Source of the DNA: an uncultured Roseateles sp.
GTDB lineage: Bacteria; Pseudomonadota; Gammaproteobacteria; Burkholderiales; Burkholderiaceae_C
DNA length: 64,000 nt
Assembly: GCF_913777145.1 (NCBI RefSeq)
Contig: NZ_CAJYPS010000023.1
Location: forward strand, 186,001 to 250,000
Reading direction: 5' to 3'
In this document: piece by piece, positions 36,236 through 44,565 of the stretch
Numbering within the stretch: the first letter of the stretch is position 1
Layout of the letters: every line of letters begins with the position of its first letter
The notes under the pieces: model-generated
Told to the model about the DNA's origin: nothing
The model's input: only the letters and a program-made list of their open reading frames with translations
Databases searched by the model: none
Position numbers and translations under genes: made by a program

Positions 36236-37420
36236 ATGTCCGACAGCCTTCCCGCCCTCGACCATCCCCTGCTGCCCGGCGTTGCGCTGGGCTTTGCGCC
36301 GCTGATCGACCGGCAGCGCAATGTCGTCGCGACCCGGCTGTCCCTGGTGCCCCTGCGCGCCGATGCCAAGACCGACACCGCCGAGCTGAACGCGGCGCTG
36401 GAGGCGGTCTGGCCCCAGGGTGGCGCGCTGTTGAGCCCACAGGGCGAGGGCCTGCTGCTGGCCATGCTGGCCGCACCGCCCGCCGTGCCCATGCAGATCG
36501 AGGTGCCCGGCTTCATCGCGGCCGAGCCCACCCACACCGACGCGCTGCTGGCACTCAAGGCCGCCGGCCACCAGCTGCTGCTCAAGGGCCTGCCGCACAG
36601 CGCGCTGCCTGCGGCCCTGCAGGGCGCCTTCAAGCAATTGGTGCTGGAGCCTGATCAGGGCGTCGACGCACCGGCCGGCATGGCACTGCTGCACACCGGC
36701 GTGCATGGCGCGGCGGCGCAGGAGGCCAGCTTCGCGGCCGGCGCCCAGGGCGTGATCGGCTCGGCGGTCGACGGCCCCTACCAGGCCAGCGGCACGGGCA
36801 AGACCGAAATCGGCGCCGACCTGCAGGTCATCGTGGAGCTGATGTCGCGCGTGGACCAGGGCGAGGACGTGGAGCGCCTGGAACAGACCCTCAAGCGCGA
36901 CCCCAGCCTGGCCTTCAAGCTGCTGCGCTACATGAACTCGGCCGCCTTCGGCCTGCCGGTGGAGGTGTCCAGCTTCCGCCACGCCATCATGCTGCTGGGC
37001 TACTCGCGCCTGAAGCGCTGGCTGGCCCTGCTGCTGACCACCGCCAGCAAGGACCACAGCATGCGACCCGTCATGTATGCCGCGCTGCGCCGCGGCCTGC
37101 TGATGGAGGAGCTGGCCCGCAGCATGAGCGAGCGCGAGCTGCGCGACGAAATGTTCATCTGCGGCCTGTTCTCGCTGCTGGACCACATGCTGAAGGCCCC
37201 GTTCGAACGCCTGCTGCAATCCATCCCCGTGCCCGAGCGCGTGCGCCAGGCGCTGGTGGAGCGCGGCGGCCCCTACCAGCCCTATCTGGAACTGGTGCAG
37301 GCGCTGGAATCCGGCTCGGTGTTCGACTACCGCGAGCGCGCCGAGGCGCTGATGCTGGGTGCGGCCGAGGTGAATGCCTGCGTGCTGCGCGCGCTGCACA
37401 AGGCCAGCCAGCTCGAATGA
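36236..37420 (+). CDS. EAL-like/HDOD signalling protein
   Basis: A 394-residue cytosolic protein. The N-terminal 180 residues resemble a degenerate EAL domain (FAPLIDRQRNVVATRLSLVPL, AALLALKAAGHQLLLKG) with no EAL catalytic set. The C-terminal HDOD domain (about 195-385) is clear: LQVIVELMSRVDQGEDVERL, SLAFKLLRYMNSAAFGL, HAIMLLGYSRLKRWLALLL. HDOD proteins usually connect c-di-GMP or stress signalling to output without being phosphodiesterases. It starts 104 bases after flgL. Confidence 0.83.
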   Translation: MSDSLPALDHPLLPGVALGFAPLIDRQRNVVATRLSLVPLRADAKTDTAELNAALEAVWPQGGALLSPQGEGLLLAMLAAPPAVPMQIEVPGFIAAEPTHTDALLALKAAGHQLLLKGLPHSALPAALQGAFKQLVLEPDQGVDAPAGMALLHTGVHGAAAQEASFAAGAQGVIGSAVDGPYQASGTGKTEIGADLQVIVELMSRVDQGEDVERLEQTLKRDPSLAFKLLRYMNSAAFGLPVEVSSFRHAIMLLGYSRLKRWLALLLTTASKDHSMRPVMYAALRRGLLMEELARSMSERELRDEMFICGLFSLLDHMLKAPFERLLQSIPVPERVRQALVERGGPYQPYLELVQALESGSVFDYRERAEALMLGAAEVNACVLRALHKASQLE

Positions 37421-37452
37421 GCCCGCTGCGCGCCGCCCCGCGCTGAGCCCGC

Positions 37453-39903
37453 ATGCTTGGCGCCGCCACGCCCCCCGCGCTGCTGGACCTGCTCGGCGAT
37501 CCGGTGCTGACGCTGCGCTCCGACCTCACGGTCGGACGGGCGAATCCCGCGGCGCGCGCCTGGCTGGGCGACGACGCCGCCCAGGGCTGGCAGCTGCTGC
37601 GCCAGGCCGCCGGCGCCCGCCTGGAGCAATGGCTGCGTGACGCCGCCCGGGCGGTCGACGCCGGCCGCGCGCCGCCCGAGGCGCCCCCGCTGAAACTGGC
37701 CGAGGGCCAGCGCGCGACGCTGCACCTGGTGCGCGAGCGCCCCGGCTGGCTGCTGCTGGTGCGCCTGAGCGGCGGTGACGCGCCGCCGCCGCTGGCTGAA
37801 TGGTTCGCGCTCAGCCCCCTGCCCATGCTGCTGGCCGACACCGGCGGCGCGCTGCTGCGCCGCAATGCCGCGTTCGACGCGCTGTGCGGTGCCCAGCCCC
37901 GCCACCTCAACGAGCTGCCCGAGCTGCTGCAGGCGCTGCTGGGCTGGAGCCGCGGCGCCTGGTTGCCCGCGCTGAGCGCCCAGCGCGCGCAAGACCCGCC
38001 CCTGCTGACCGAAGCCGAGTACCTGGACCCGCAGGGCCGCCAGCACTGGCTGCAGGCCCGGCTGCGCCTGTGGCGCGATGCGGGCCGCAGCCGCCTGCTC
38101 GCGGTGCTGGACGACCAGAGCCCCCAGCACGAGCGCGACCTCGCCCACCAGCAGCTGGACGCCCTGATGGACACGGCCGCCGTGGGCCTGGCCACCTTCC
38201 AGCCCGAGGCCGGCTGGCTGCGCCCGCACCGCAAGAGCTCGCCCTTCCGCACCAAGGGCGGCAGCCAGGGCTCGCTGCAGGGCATCAGCCGCGACATCGT
38301 CGAGCCTGCGTCGCTGCCCGAGTTCGAGCGCCTGCAGCGCGCACTCAAGAAGGGTGACGCGGTGGAGGTGCGCTATGCGGTGCGCCACCCCGAGCTGGGC
38401 CGGCGCTGGCTGCTGACCCGGGTCGCGCCCGGCGTGCTGGCCGGCGGCCGGCGCAGCACCTCGGTGGTCACGCTGGACGTCACCGCCCAGGCCCAGGCCG
38501 AGAGCGCGCTGCTGCTGCGCGCCGAGAGTGAGCGCACGGTGCTGGATTCGGTGCTGGTGGGCATCGTGACCGTGGGGCCGCACGGCATCGAATGGATGAA
38601 CCGTTCGGCCCGCCGCATGTTCGGCTGCGAGCTGGAGGACGTGCAGGGCCAGGCCATGAGCGTGCTCGCCCCCGAGGACGCCGACCACCCCTTCCACCTC
38701 GCCGAGCCCGGCCCGGAGGTGTTCGAGTGCCGGTTGCGCGGCCGTGACGGGCGCGAGTTCTGGGTGCTGGGCAACGCGGTGCAGACGCCGCGCGAGGACG
38801 GGCCCGGCGAGATCACGCAGCAGCTGACCTATGCGCTGCTGGACATCGACCGGCGCCGCCAGGCCGAGGCGCAGAGCCGCCAGGCCCAGGCCTCGCTAGC
38901 CCGCGTCATCGAGGTCGCGCCGCTGGCCATCACGCTGCACGACGCGCACAGCCTGCGCATAGACAAGCTCAACCCCGCCGCCAGCGCACTGGCCGGCCAG
39001 CCCGAGCAGGCACTGCTGGGCGCGCCGCCGGCCCGGCTGTTCGGGGCTGCGCTGCAGCAGCAGGTGGAGGCCGACATGCGCGAGGCGCTGGCCTCGCGCG
39101 CCGTGGTGCAGCGCGAGTACCGGGTGGGCCAGCTCGAAGCCGCGCGGGTCTGGGACACGCGGCTGCTGCATCTGGCCGGCGTGGACGATGCCGACGACCA
39201 GCTGCTGATGGTGGCCAGCGACGTTACCGAGCAGCGTGCGGCCGAACAGGCCCGGCTGCAGGCCGAGATCGCGCAGCGCGAACTGCTGGTGCGCGAAGTG
39301 CACCACCGCATCAAGAACAACCTGCAGGGCGTGGCCGGCCTGCTGCAGCAGATCGCCGCACGCCGTCCCGAGGTCGCGACCGTGCTGCAGGAGGCCGTGG
39401 GCCAGGTGCAGGCCATCGCCCAGGTCTACGGCCTGCAGGTGGGCGCCAGCGGCCCGCTGCTGCTGCGCCGCGTGTTCGAGGCGGTGGTGGGCTCGGTGCA
39501 GCGCATGCATGGCCGCAGCGTGGATCTGCGACTGGACGGCGAGCAGGCCGAGCGTTGGTGCCTGCCCGAGGCCGAGTCCATCCCGATCGCACTCAGCCTC
39601 AACGAGCTGCTGGGCAATGCGCTGCGCCACAGCCCGGACGGCGGCGTCAGCTGCCGGCTGAGCTGCGATGAGGGTCAGGTCGCGATAGAGATCACCAACC
39701 CCGGGCAGCTGCCCGAGGGTTTCCAGCTGCAGCGCGTGCCCAGCGGTGTGTCGGGCCTGGGCCTGGTGCGCGCGCTGCTGCCGCGCCGCAGCGCCATCCT
39801 GAGCCTGGACCAGGACGGCCCCCGGGTCGTGTGTCGCCTGGAGCTACTGCCGCCTAGCGTGGTTCACAATCCGGTCGCAACCGCATCTTGGGGGACGAGT
39901 TGA
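37453..39903 (+). CDS. Multi-PAS sensor histidine kinase of the HisKA_2 type
   Basis: An 816-residue kinase with no obvious membrane segments. It has several PAS-like segments (roughly 110-230, 335-480, 480-600; for example ERTVLDSVLVGIVTVGPHGIEWMNRSA). The dimerisation/phospho-acceptor motif is VREVHHRIKNNLQGVAGLL, with His near 617-618. A HATPase domain follows (NELLGNALRHS, then GLGLVRALLP). HisKA_2 kinases commonly pair with ANTAR regulators, as here, and the regulator overlaps its stop codon. The input signal is unknown. Confidence 0.83.
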   Translation: MLGAATPPALLDLLGDPVLTLRSDLTVGRANPAARAWLGDDAAQGWQLLRQAAGARLEQWLRDAARAVDAGRAPPEAPPLKLAEGQRATLHLVRERPGWLLLVRLSGGDAPPPLAEWFALSPLPMLLADTGGALLRRNAAFDALCGAQPRHLNELPELLQALLGWSRGAWLPALSAQRAQDPPLLTEAEYLDPQGRQHWLQARLRLWRDAGRSRLLAVLDDQSPQHERDLAHQQLDALMDTAAVGLATFQPEAGWLRPHRKSSPFRTKGGSQGSLQGISRDIVEPASLPEFERLQRALKKGDAVEVRYAVRHPELGRRWLLTRVAPGVLAGGRRSTSVVTLDVTAQAQAESALLLRAESERTVLDSVLVGIVTVGPHGIEWMNRSARRMFGCELEDVQGQAMSVLAPEDADHPFHLAEPGPEVFECRLRGRDGREFWVLGNAVQTPREDGPGEITQQLTYALLDIDRRRQAEAQSRQAQASLARVIEVAPLAITLHDAHSLRIDKLNPAASALAGQPEQALLGAPPARLFGAALQQQVEADMREALASRAVVQREYRVGQLEAARVWDTRLLHLAGVDDADDQLLMVASDVTEQRAAEQARLQAEIAQRELLVREVHHRIKNNLQGVAGLLQQIAARRPEVATVLQEAVGQVQAIAQVYGLQVGASGPLLLRRVFEAVVGSVQRMHGRSVDLRLDGEQAERWCLPEAESIPIALSLNELLGNALRHSPDGGVSCRLSCDEGQVAIEITNPGQLPEGFQLQRVPSGVSGLGLVRALLPRRSAILSLDQDGPRVVCRLELLPPSVVHNPVATASWGTS

Positions 39904-40475
39904 GCAAGGGCAAGATCCTGGTGGTCGACGATGACCGGCTGGTGCTGGCAACGCTGAGCTATGGGCTCACGCAGGCCGGCTTCGAGGTCATAGACGCCGA
40001 CAACGGTGACGACGCCATCCTGCTCGCCCGCGAGCACCGGCCCGAGCTGGCGCTGCTGGACATTCGCATGGAGGGCCTGTCCGGCTTCGATGTGGCCAGC
40101 TATCTGCGCGACTACCTGCAGACCCCTTTCATGTTTCTGTCCGCATTCGCGGACGAGGCCACGGTCGCCAAGGTCAACGAGCTGGGCGCGGTCGCCTACC
40201 TGGTAAAGCCGCTGGACATCCAGCAGATCGTGCCGGCGGTGGAGGCCGCATTCGCACGCGCCGCCGCCGCACCGCCGCCCGCGCCGCGCCCCGTGGCGCT
40301 GGACCCGGTGGCGCTGGCCGTGGGCGTGCTGATGCACCGCTACTCGCTGCCCAGCCACGAGGCACTGGCCCGGCTGGACCGCCTCGCGGCCGCCGAGGGT
40401 CAGGCCTTGGCCGAGCAGGCCCGGCGCCTGGTGGAGGCGGTGGAGTTGCTGGCACGACCCAGCCAGCCGGCCTGA
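39900..40475 (+). CDS. Response regulator with C-terminal ANTAR-like RNA-binding domain
   Basis: A 191-residue REC-ANTAR protein. The receiver has KILVVDDDRLVL, the phospho-acceptor Asp in LALLDIRM and the Lys in YLVKPLD. The tail (LAVGVLMHRYSLPSHEALARLDRLAAAEG) fits the three-helix ANTAR fold, which prevents transcription termination by binding paired hairpins in leader RNA (AmiR, NasT, EutV). The start is probably TTG at 39900 (TTGA overlap with the kinase stop, GGGGGA upstream); another TTG lies at 39888. The target RNA is not identified. Confidence 0.8.
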   Translation: MSKGKILVVDDDRLVLATLSYGLTQAGFEVIDADNGDDAILLAREHRPELALLDIRMEGLSGFDVASYLRDYLQTPFMFLSAFADEATVAKVNELGAVAYLVKPLDIQQIVPAVEAAFARAAAAPPPAPRPVALDPVALAVGVLMHRYSLPSHEALARLDRLAAAEGQALAEQARRLVEAVELLARPSQPA

Positions 40476-40497
40476 AGCCCCACTGGCCGGCTCGGCC

Positions 40498-41805
40498 TCA
40501 GCTGAGCGTGAAGTAGAAACGCGCGCCCTCGCCCAGCGCGGACTCGGCCCAGATGTCGCCGCCATGGCGGCGCAGGATGCGGCGCACCAGCGCCAGGCCC
40601 ACACCCGTGCCCTGGAACTCGCTGGCGCTGTGCAGGCGCTGGAACACGCCGAACAGGCGGTCCGCATGGCGCATGTCGAAGCCCGCGCCGTTGTCCGACA
40701 CCACGAACACCTGCCGGCCGCCCAGCGGCTGCACGCCGAAGCGGATCTCGGCCTCGGGCTGGCGGGCGCTGTACTTCCAGGCATTGCCCAGCAGGTTTTC
40801 CAGCACGATGCGCAGCAGCGTCGGGTCGCCCTGGGCCTGCAGCCCGGGCGCGATCTCCACCTGCACCTCGCGCTGCGGCGCGCCGCGGCGCAGTTCGTCC
40901 ATCACGTAGCCGGCCAGCACCGACAGATTGACCGGCTGGCGCGACAGCGGCTGGGTGGACAGCTGGCTCAGCGACAGCAGCGCATCGATCATGCTGTTCA
41001 TGCGCGCCGCCGCGCTCATCACACGCTCCAGATGGTCGTTACCCATGCGGTCCAGCCGCGCGCCGTAGTCCTCCTTCAGGATGCGCGCAAAGCCCTCGAC
41101 CACGCGCAGCGGCGCGCGCAGGTCGTGCGACACCGAGTAGCTGAAGGACTCGTGCTCGCTGGCCATGTCCGCCGCCGGGGCGACCTCTTCCAGCCGGGCA
41201 CTGCCCATGAAGCCGGCGAAACGGCCGTGGCCGTCCAGCAGCGGCAGGCCGCGCAGCCGCCAGCCGGCCTGGCCCGGCGGGCCGTCCAGCGTCACGTCGG
41301 CAAAGGGCTGGTGCGCGTCCAGCCGGCTGCGCAGCAGTTCCTCGGCGGCGCCGGTGTCGAAACGCTCCCACAGCTTTTGCGTGCCCGGGCCGGCGCCCAT
41401 CCAGCTCGACGCCGGCGTGCCCTGCGGCGCCTGCCAGCGCACCAGCCGGTGCTCCACATCGGTGGCCCACAGCCAGTCGCGCTGCAATTGGCCCTGCATC
41501 TGCAACTGCTGGCGCAGCTCCCGCATCGGCTCGGCCACGCGCTGACGGGTCAGCTTCACGCCCAGGTGCCAGCCCAGCGCGCCGGCCACCAGCACGGTCA
41601 GGCCCGTGAAGAAGGCGGTCAGCACCAGCGCGCCATGCACCATGCCCACGTCGCTGCCCAGCGCACGCATCAGCGCCATCACCGCCAGCATGCCCAGGCC
41701 CAGCAGGCCCAGCAGCGCGGCCGCAAGCACCAGCGCCACCACTCGCGTCGGCGGCCGCCGCACCATGCGGCGTGCGGGCACGCGGTCGTCGCTGAGACTG
41801 TTCAT
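40498..41805 (-). CDS. Membrane sensor histidine kinase
   Basis: A 435-residue kinase with two membrane helices near residues 20-75, a PAS-like region (about 100-205) and a HisKA/HATPase core. SYSVSHDLRAPLRVVEGFARIL contains the phospho-acceptor His, ENLLGNAWKYSARQPEA is the N box, and DNGAGFDMRHADRLFGVFQRLH the G box. The ORF is open to 42069, but the ATG at 41803-41805 (MNSLSDDR) precedes the first helix naturally. It is divergent from the Hpt gene and may feed that phosphorelay; no cognate regulator is adjacent on its strand. Confidence 0.85.
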   Translation of the reverse strand: MNSLSDDRVPARRMVRRPPTRVVALVLAAALLGLLGLGMLAVMALMRALGSDVGMVHGALVLTAFFTGLTVLVAGALGWHLGVKLTRQRVAEPMRELRQQLQMQGQLQRDWLWATDVEHRLVRWQAPQGTPASSWMGAGPGTQKLWERFDTGAAEELLRSRLDAHQPFADVTLDGPPGQAGWRLRGLPLLDGHGRFAGFMGSARLEEVAPAADMASEHESFSYSVSHDLRAPLRVVEGFARILKEDYGARLDRMGNDHLERVMSAAARMNSMIDALLSLSQLSTQPLSRQPVNLSVLAGYVMDELRRGAPQREVQVEIAPGLQAQGDPTLLRIVLENLLGNAWKYSARQPEAEIRFGVQPLGGRQVFVVSDNGAGFDMRHADRLFGVFQRLHSASEFQGTGVGLALVRRILRRHGGDIWAESALGEGARFYFTLS

Positions 41806-41918
41806 GGCGCGGCATTGTAGGCAGCGCCCCCACCTGCTCTTTGTGTGCATTTCTTGGCGGCTGCCCCCCCATGCCGGCACGATACATTTGCGTGTCCGCA
41901 CGCGAGCGCCCCTTTCCG

Positions 41919-42284
41919 ATGACAGCATCCCCAGCCAGCCCCCTCGACGCAGAAACCCTGCGCCGCCTGCGCGAACTCGACCCCAGCGGCGGGAACAAGC
42001 TGCTGGAGCGCGTGGTGGCGGCCTTCTCCAATTCGCTGGAGCGTCTGCTGCCCGAGCTGGACCGTGCACGCCACGCGACGCCGCCCGACCTGGTGGCGGT
42101 GCGTCAGGTCAGCCACACGCTGAAGTCCTCGTCCGCCAGCCTGGGGGCGCTGGCGCTGTCCGCACGTTGCGCGGAGATTGAAGCCCTGGCCCGCGACGGG
42201 CGCAGCGACGGCCTGTCCGAGCAGTTGGACGCTATGCTGGCCGACATCCACCTGGTGCGCGCGGCCCTGGCCGCGCTGCTGTGA
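41919..42284 (+). CDS. Histidine phosphotransfer (Hpt) domain protein
   Basis: A 121-residue helical protein. The Hpt signature is VRQVSHTLKSSSASLGALAL, with the phosphorylatable His near residue 68. It passes phosphate between a hybrid kinase and a receiver. The ATG at 41919 gives MTASPASPLDAETLRRL. Its stop overlaps the next gene (GTGA), whose receiver domain is the obvious partner. The divergent kinase lies 113 bases away. Confidence 0.86.
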   Translation: MTASPASPLDAETLRRLRELDPSGGNKLLERVVAAFSNSLERLLPELDRARHATPPDLVAVRQVSHTLKSSSASLGALALSARCAEIEALARDGRSDGLSEQLDAMLADIHLVRAALAALL

Positions 42285-44515
42285 CGACGCCGCCCATGCT
42301 GCCTCCCGGTCAAGCCCTCGACGATCTGCCGCTCCAGCCCCGGGTGCTGCTGGTCGATGACGACGAGGTCAACCTGCTGTTGACCGCTGCAGCGCTGCGC
42401 GAGCACGGCTTCGAGATCACCGAGGCCAGCAGCGGCAGCCAGGCGCTGCAGCTGATGACGCAGCGCGCGCCTGACGTGGTGGTGCTGGACGCCCTGATGC
42501 CCGAGCTGGACGGCTTCGAGACCTGCTCGCTGCTGCGCGCTACGCCCGGCTTCGAGTCCATGCCGGTACTGATGCTGACCGGTCTGGACGACGAGGCGTC
42601 CATCAACCGCGCCTACCAGGCCGGTGCCACCGATTTCTATGTGAAGTCGCCCCAGTGGAGCCTGCTGGCCGGCCGCCTGCGCTACCTGCTGCGCAGCGCC
42701 CGCACCCGCCAGGAGCTGGAGCGCAGCAAGGCTAAGCTGGCTCGCGCCCAGGATCTGGCCCGCATGGGCAGCTTCGAGTGGCGCCGCGACATCCCCGGCA
42801 GCTTCATGATCTCGGCCGAGGGCCTGCGCGTGTTCGGCCGCAGCCCGCTGGACCGGCTGGACTTCATCGGCGTGATGCGCATGGTGCCATTGGACGACCG
42901 CCATGTGTTCCTGCGCCTGATGCGCGACGTGATCGCCCACCACTCGGTGCTGGTGACCGACCTGCCTCTGACTCTGCCCGACGGCCGCCAGCGCGTGGTG
43001 CATATCGAAGCCGAGCCCGAGTTCAACGAGACCGGCGCGGTCAGCGGCTACACCGGCATCCTGCAGGACGTGACCGACCGTCGCCAGGCCGAGGACCGCA
43101 TCCGCCAGCTCGCCCACTTCGACGCGCTGACCGGCCTGCCCAACCGCCGCCAGCTGATCTGGCGCGTCGAGCGCGCGATCGAGAGCGCACGCCGCGGCGG
43201 CCACGAGGTGGGCCTGCTGCTGATCGACCTGGACCGTTTCAAGGTCATCAACGACACCCTCGGCCATGCGGCCGGCGACGAGCTGCTGGTCGAGGTCGGC
43301 CGGCGCCTGCGCAGCTGCGTGCGCCACTCCGACCAGATCATGGAAGGCGTGCTGGAGGGCATGGGCAACCGCTCCCACCGCGGCCTGGAGGCCGTGGGCC
43401 GGCTGGGTGGCGACGAATTCGTCGCGCTGCTGCCCGAGGTGGTGGACGAGCGCGACGCCGAGCGCGTGGCCCAGCGCGTGCTGGACTCGCTGCGCGAGCC
43501 CATCTTTGTCGGCGGCCAGGAATGCTTCGTGACCGCCAGTGTGGGCATCGCGCTCTACCCGCGCGACGGCCAGACCATGGCCGACCTGCTGCGCAACTCC
43601 GACGTGGCCATGTACGCGGTCAAGAGCCAGGGCCGCAACGCATCGGCGCTGTACTCGCCCATGCTGGCCGGCCAGGGCAAGCAGAAGCTGGAGCTGGAAA
43701 GCGCGCTGCACAAGGCGCTGGAGCGCAACGAGATCGTGCTGCACTACCAGCCCAAGATCGATGTGCGCGCCGCCCGCATGGTGGGCGCCGAAGCGCTGAT
43801 GCGCTGGCAGCGCGGCAATGTGCTGGTGCCCCCGGCGGACTTCATCCCGCTGGCCGAGGAGACCGGCCTCATCGTGCCGCTGTCCGAGTGGGCGTTGAAG
43901 GAAGCCGCGCGCCAGACCAAGCTGTGGTCGCTGCAGTTCGGCTTCAGCGACTCCATCGCGGTCAACCTGCCCAGCCGGCTGTTCGAGCGCACCGACCTGG
44001 TCGAGCACATCCACCAGTGCGTCAGCGCCTATGGCGTGCCGCACCGCTCCATCCAGCTGGAGATCACCGAGAACAACCTGATGAAGGACCTGCAGAACGT
44101 GATTCCGTCTCTGCACCGTCTGAACGAGGTGGGCGTGGAGATCTCCATCGACGACTTCGGCACCGGCTATTCGTCGCTGGCCTACCTGACCACGCTGCCC
44201 ATCTCCGAAGTCAAGGTGGATCGCACCTTCGTGCGCGACCTGGGCATCACACCGCAGAGCTCGGCCGTGGTCACCGCCATCATCGCGCTGGCCCGCGCGC
44301 TGGGCCTGCGCGTGATCGCCGAGGGCGTGGAGACGCTGCGCCAGATGGAGGTGCTGCACCGCCTGGGCTGCTCGCTGATGCAGGGTTTCCTGTTCAGCCG
44401 CCCGCTGCCGGCCGACGAGCTGGAACAGTGGATCGCCCAGACCGTGCTGCCGCGCAAGGCCCCCTGGATCAGCCAGGCCGAGGCCGTGCAGGAGCTCGCG
44501 CGCGGCCAACGCTGA
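42281..44515 (+). CDS. REC-PAS-GGDEF-EAL c-di-GMP signalling protein
   Basis: A 744-residue protein: receiver (about 20-140, Asp 70 in VVVLDALMPELDG, Lys 122), PAS region (155-270), GGDEF domain with GGDEF at 376-380, and EAL domain with EAL at 504-506, DDFGTGYSSL and EGVET. Both active-site motifs look intact. About 20 extra residues lie between RHSD (348-351) and GGDEF, so the inhibitory RxxD is not at the usual 5-residue distance. The start is GTG at 42281 (GTGA overlap with the Hpt gene) or ATG at 42296. Phosphorylation through the Hpt protein could switch c-di-GMP turnover. Confidence 0.88.
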   Translation: MTTPPMLPPGQALDDLPLQPRVLLVDDDEVNLLLTAAALREHGFEITEASSGSQALQLMTQRAPDVVVLDALMPELDGFETCSLLRATPGFESMPVLMLTGLDDEASINRAYQAGATDFYVKSPQWSLLAGRLRYLLRSARTRQELERSKAKLARAQDLARMGSFEWRRDIPGSFMISAEGLRVFGRSPLDRLDFIGVMRMVPLDDRHVFLRLMRDVIAHHSVLVTDLPLTLPDGRQRVVHIEAEPEFNETGAVSGYTGILQDVTDRRQAEDRIRQLAHFDALTGLPNRRQLIWRVERAIESARRGGHEVGLLLIDLDRFKVINDTLGHAAGDELLVEVGRRLRSCVRHSDQIMEGVLEGMGNRSHRGLEAVGRLGGDEFVALLPEVVDERDAERVAQRVLDSLREPIFVGGQECFVTASVGIALYPRDGQTMADLLRNSDVAMYAVKSQGRNASALYSPMLAGQGKQKLELESALHKALERNEIVLHYQPKIDVRAARMVGAEALMRWQRGNVLVPPADFIPLAEETGLIVPLSEWALKEAARQTKLWSLQFGFSDSIAVNLPSRLFERTDLVEHIHQCVSAYGVPHRSIQLEITENNLMKDLQNVIPSLHRLNEVGVEISIDDFGTGYSSLAYLTTLPISEVKVDRTFVRDLGITPQSSAVVTAIIALARALGLRVIAEGVETLRQMEVLHRLGCSLMQGFLFSRPLPADELEQWIAQTVLPRKAPWISQAEAVQELARGQR

Positions 44516-44565
44516 CATGACCCCGCCACCCGGCAGGCCCGGGCGGACAACCGAGCGTGACTGAC

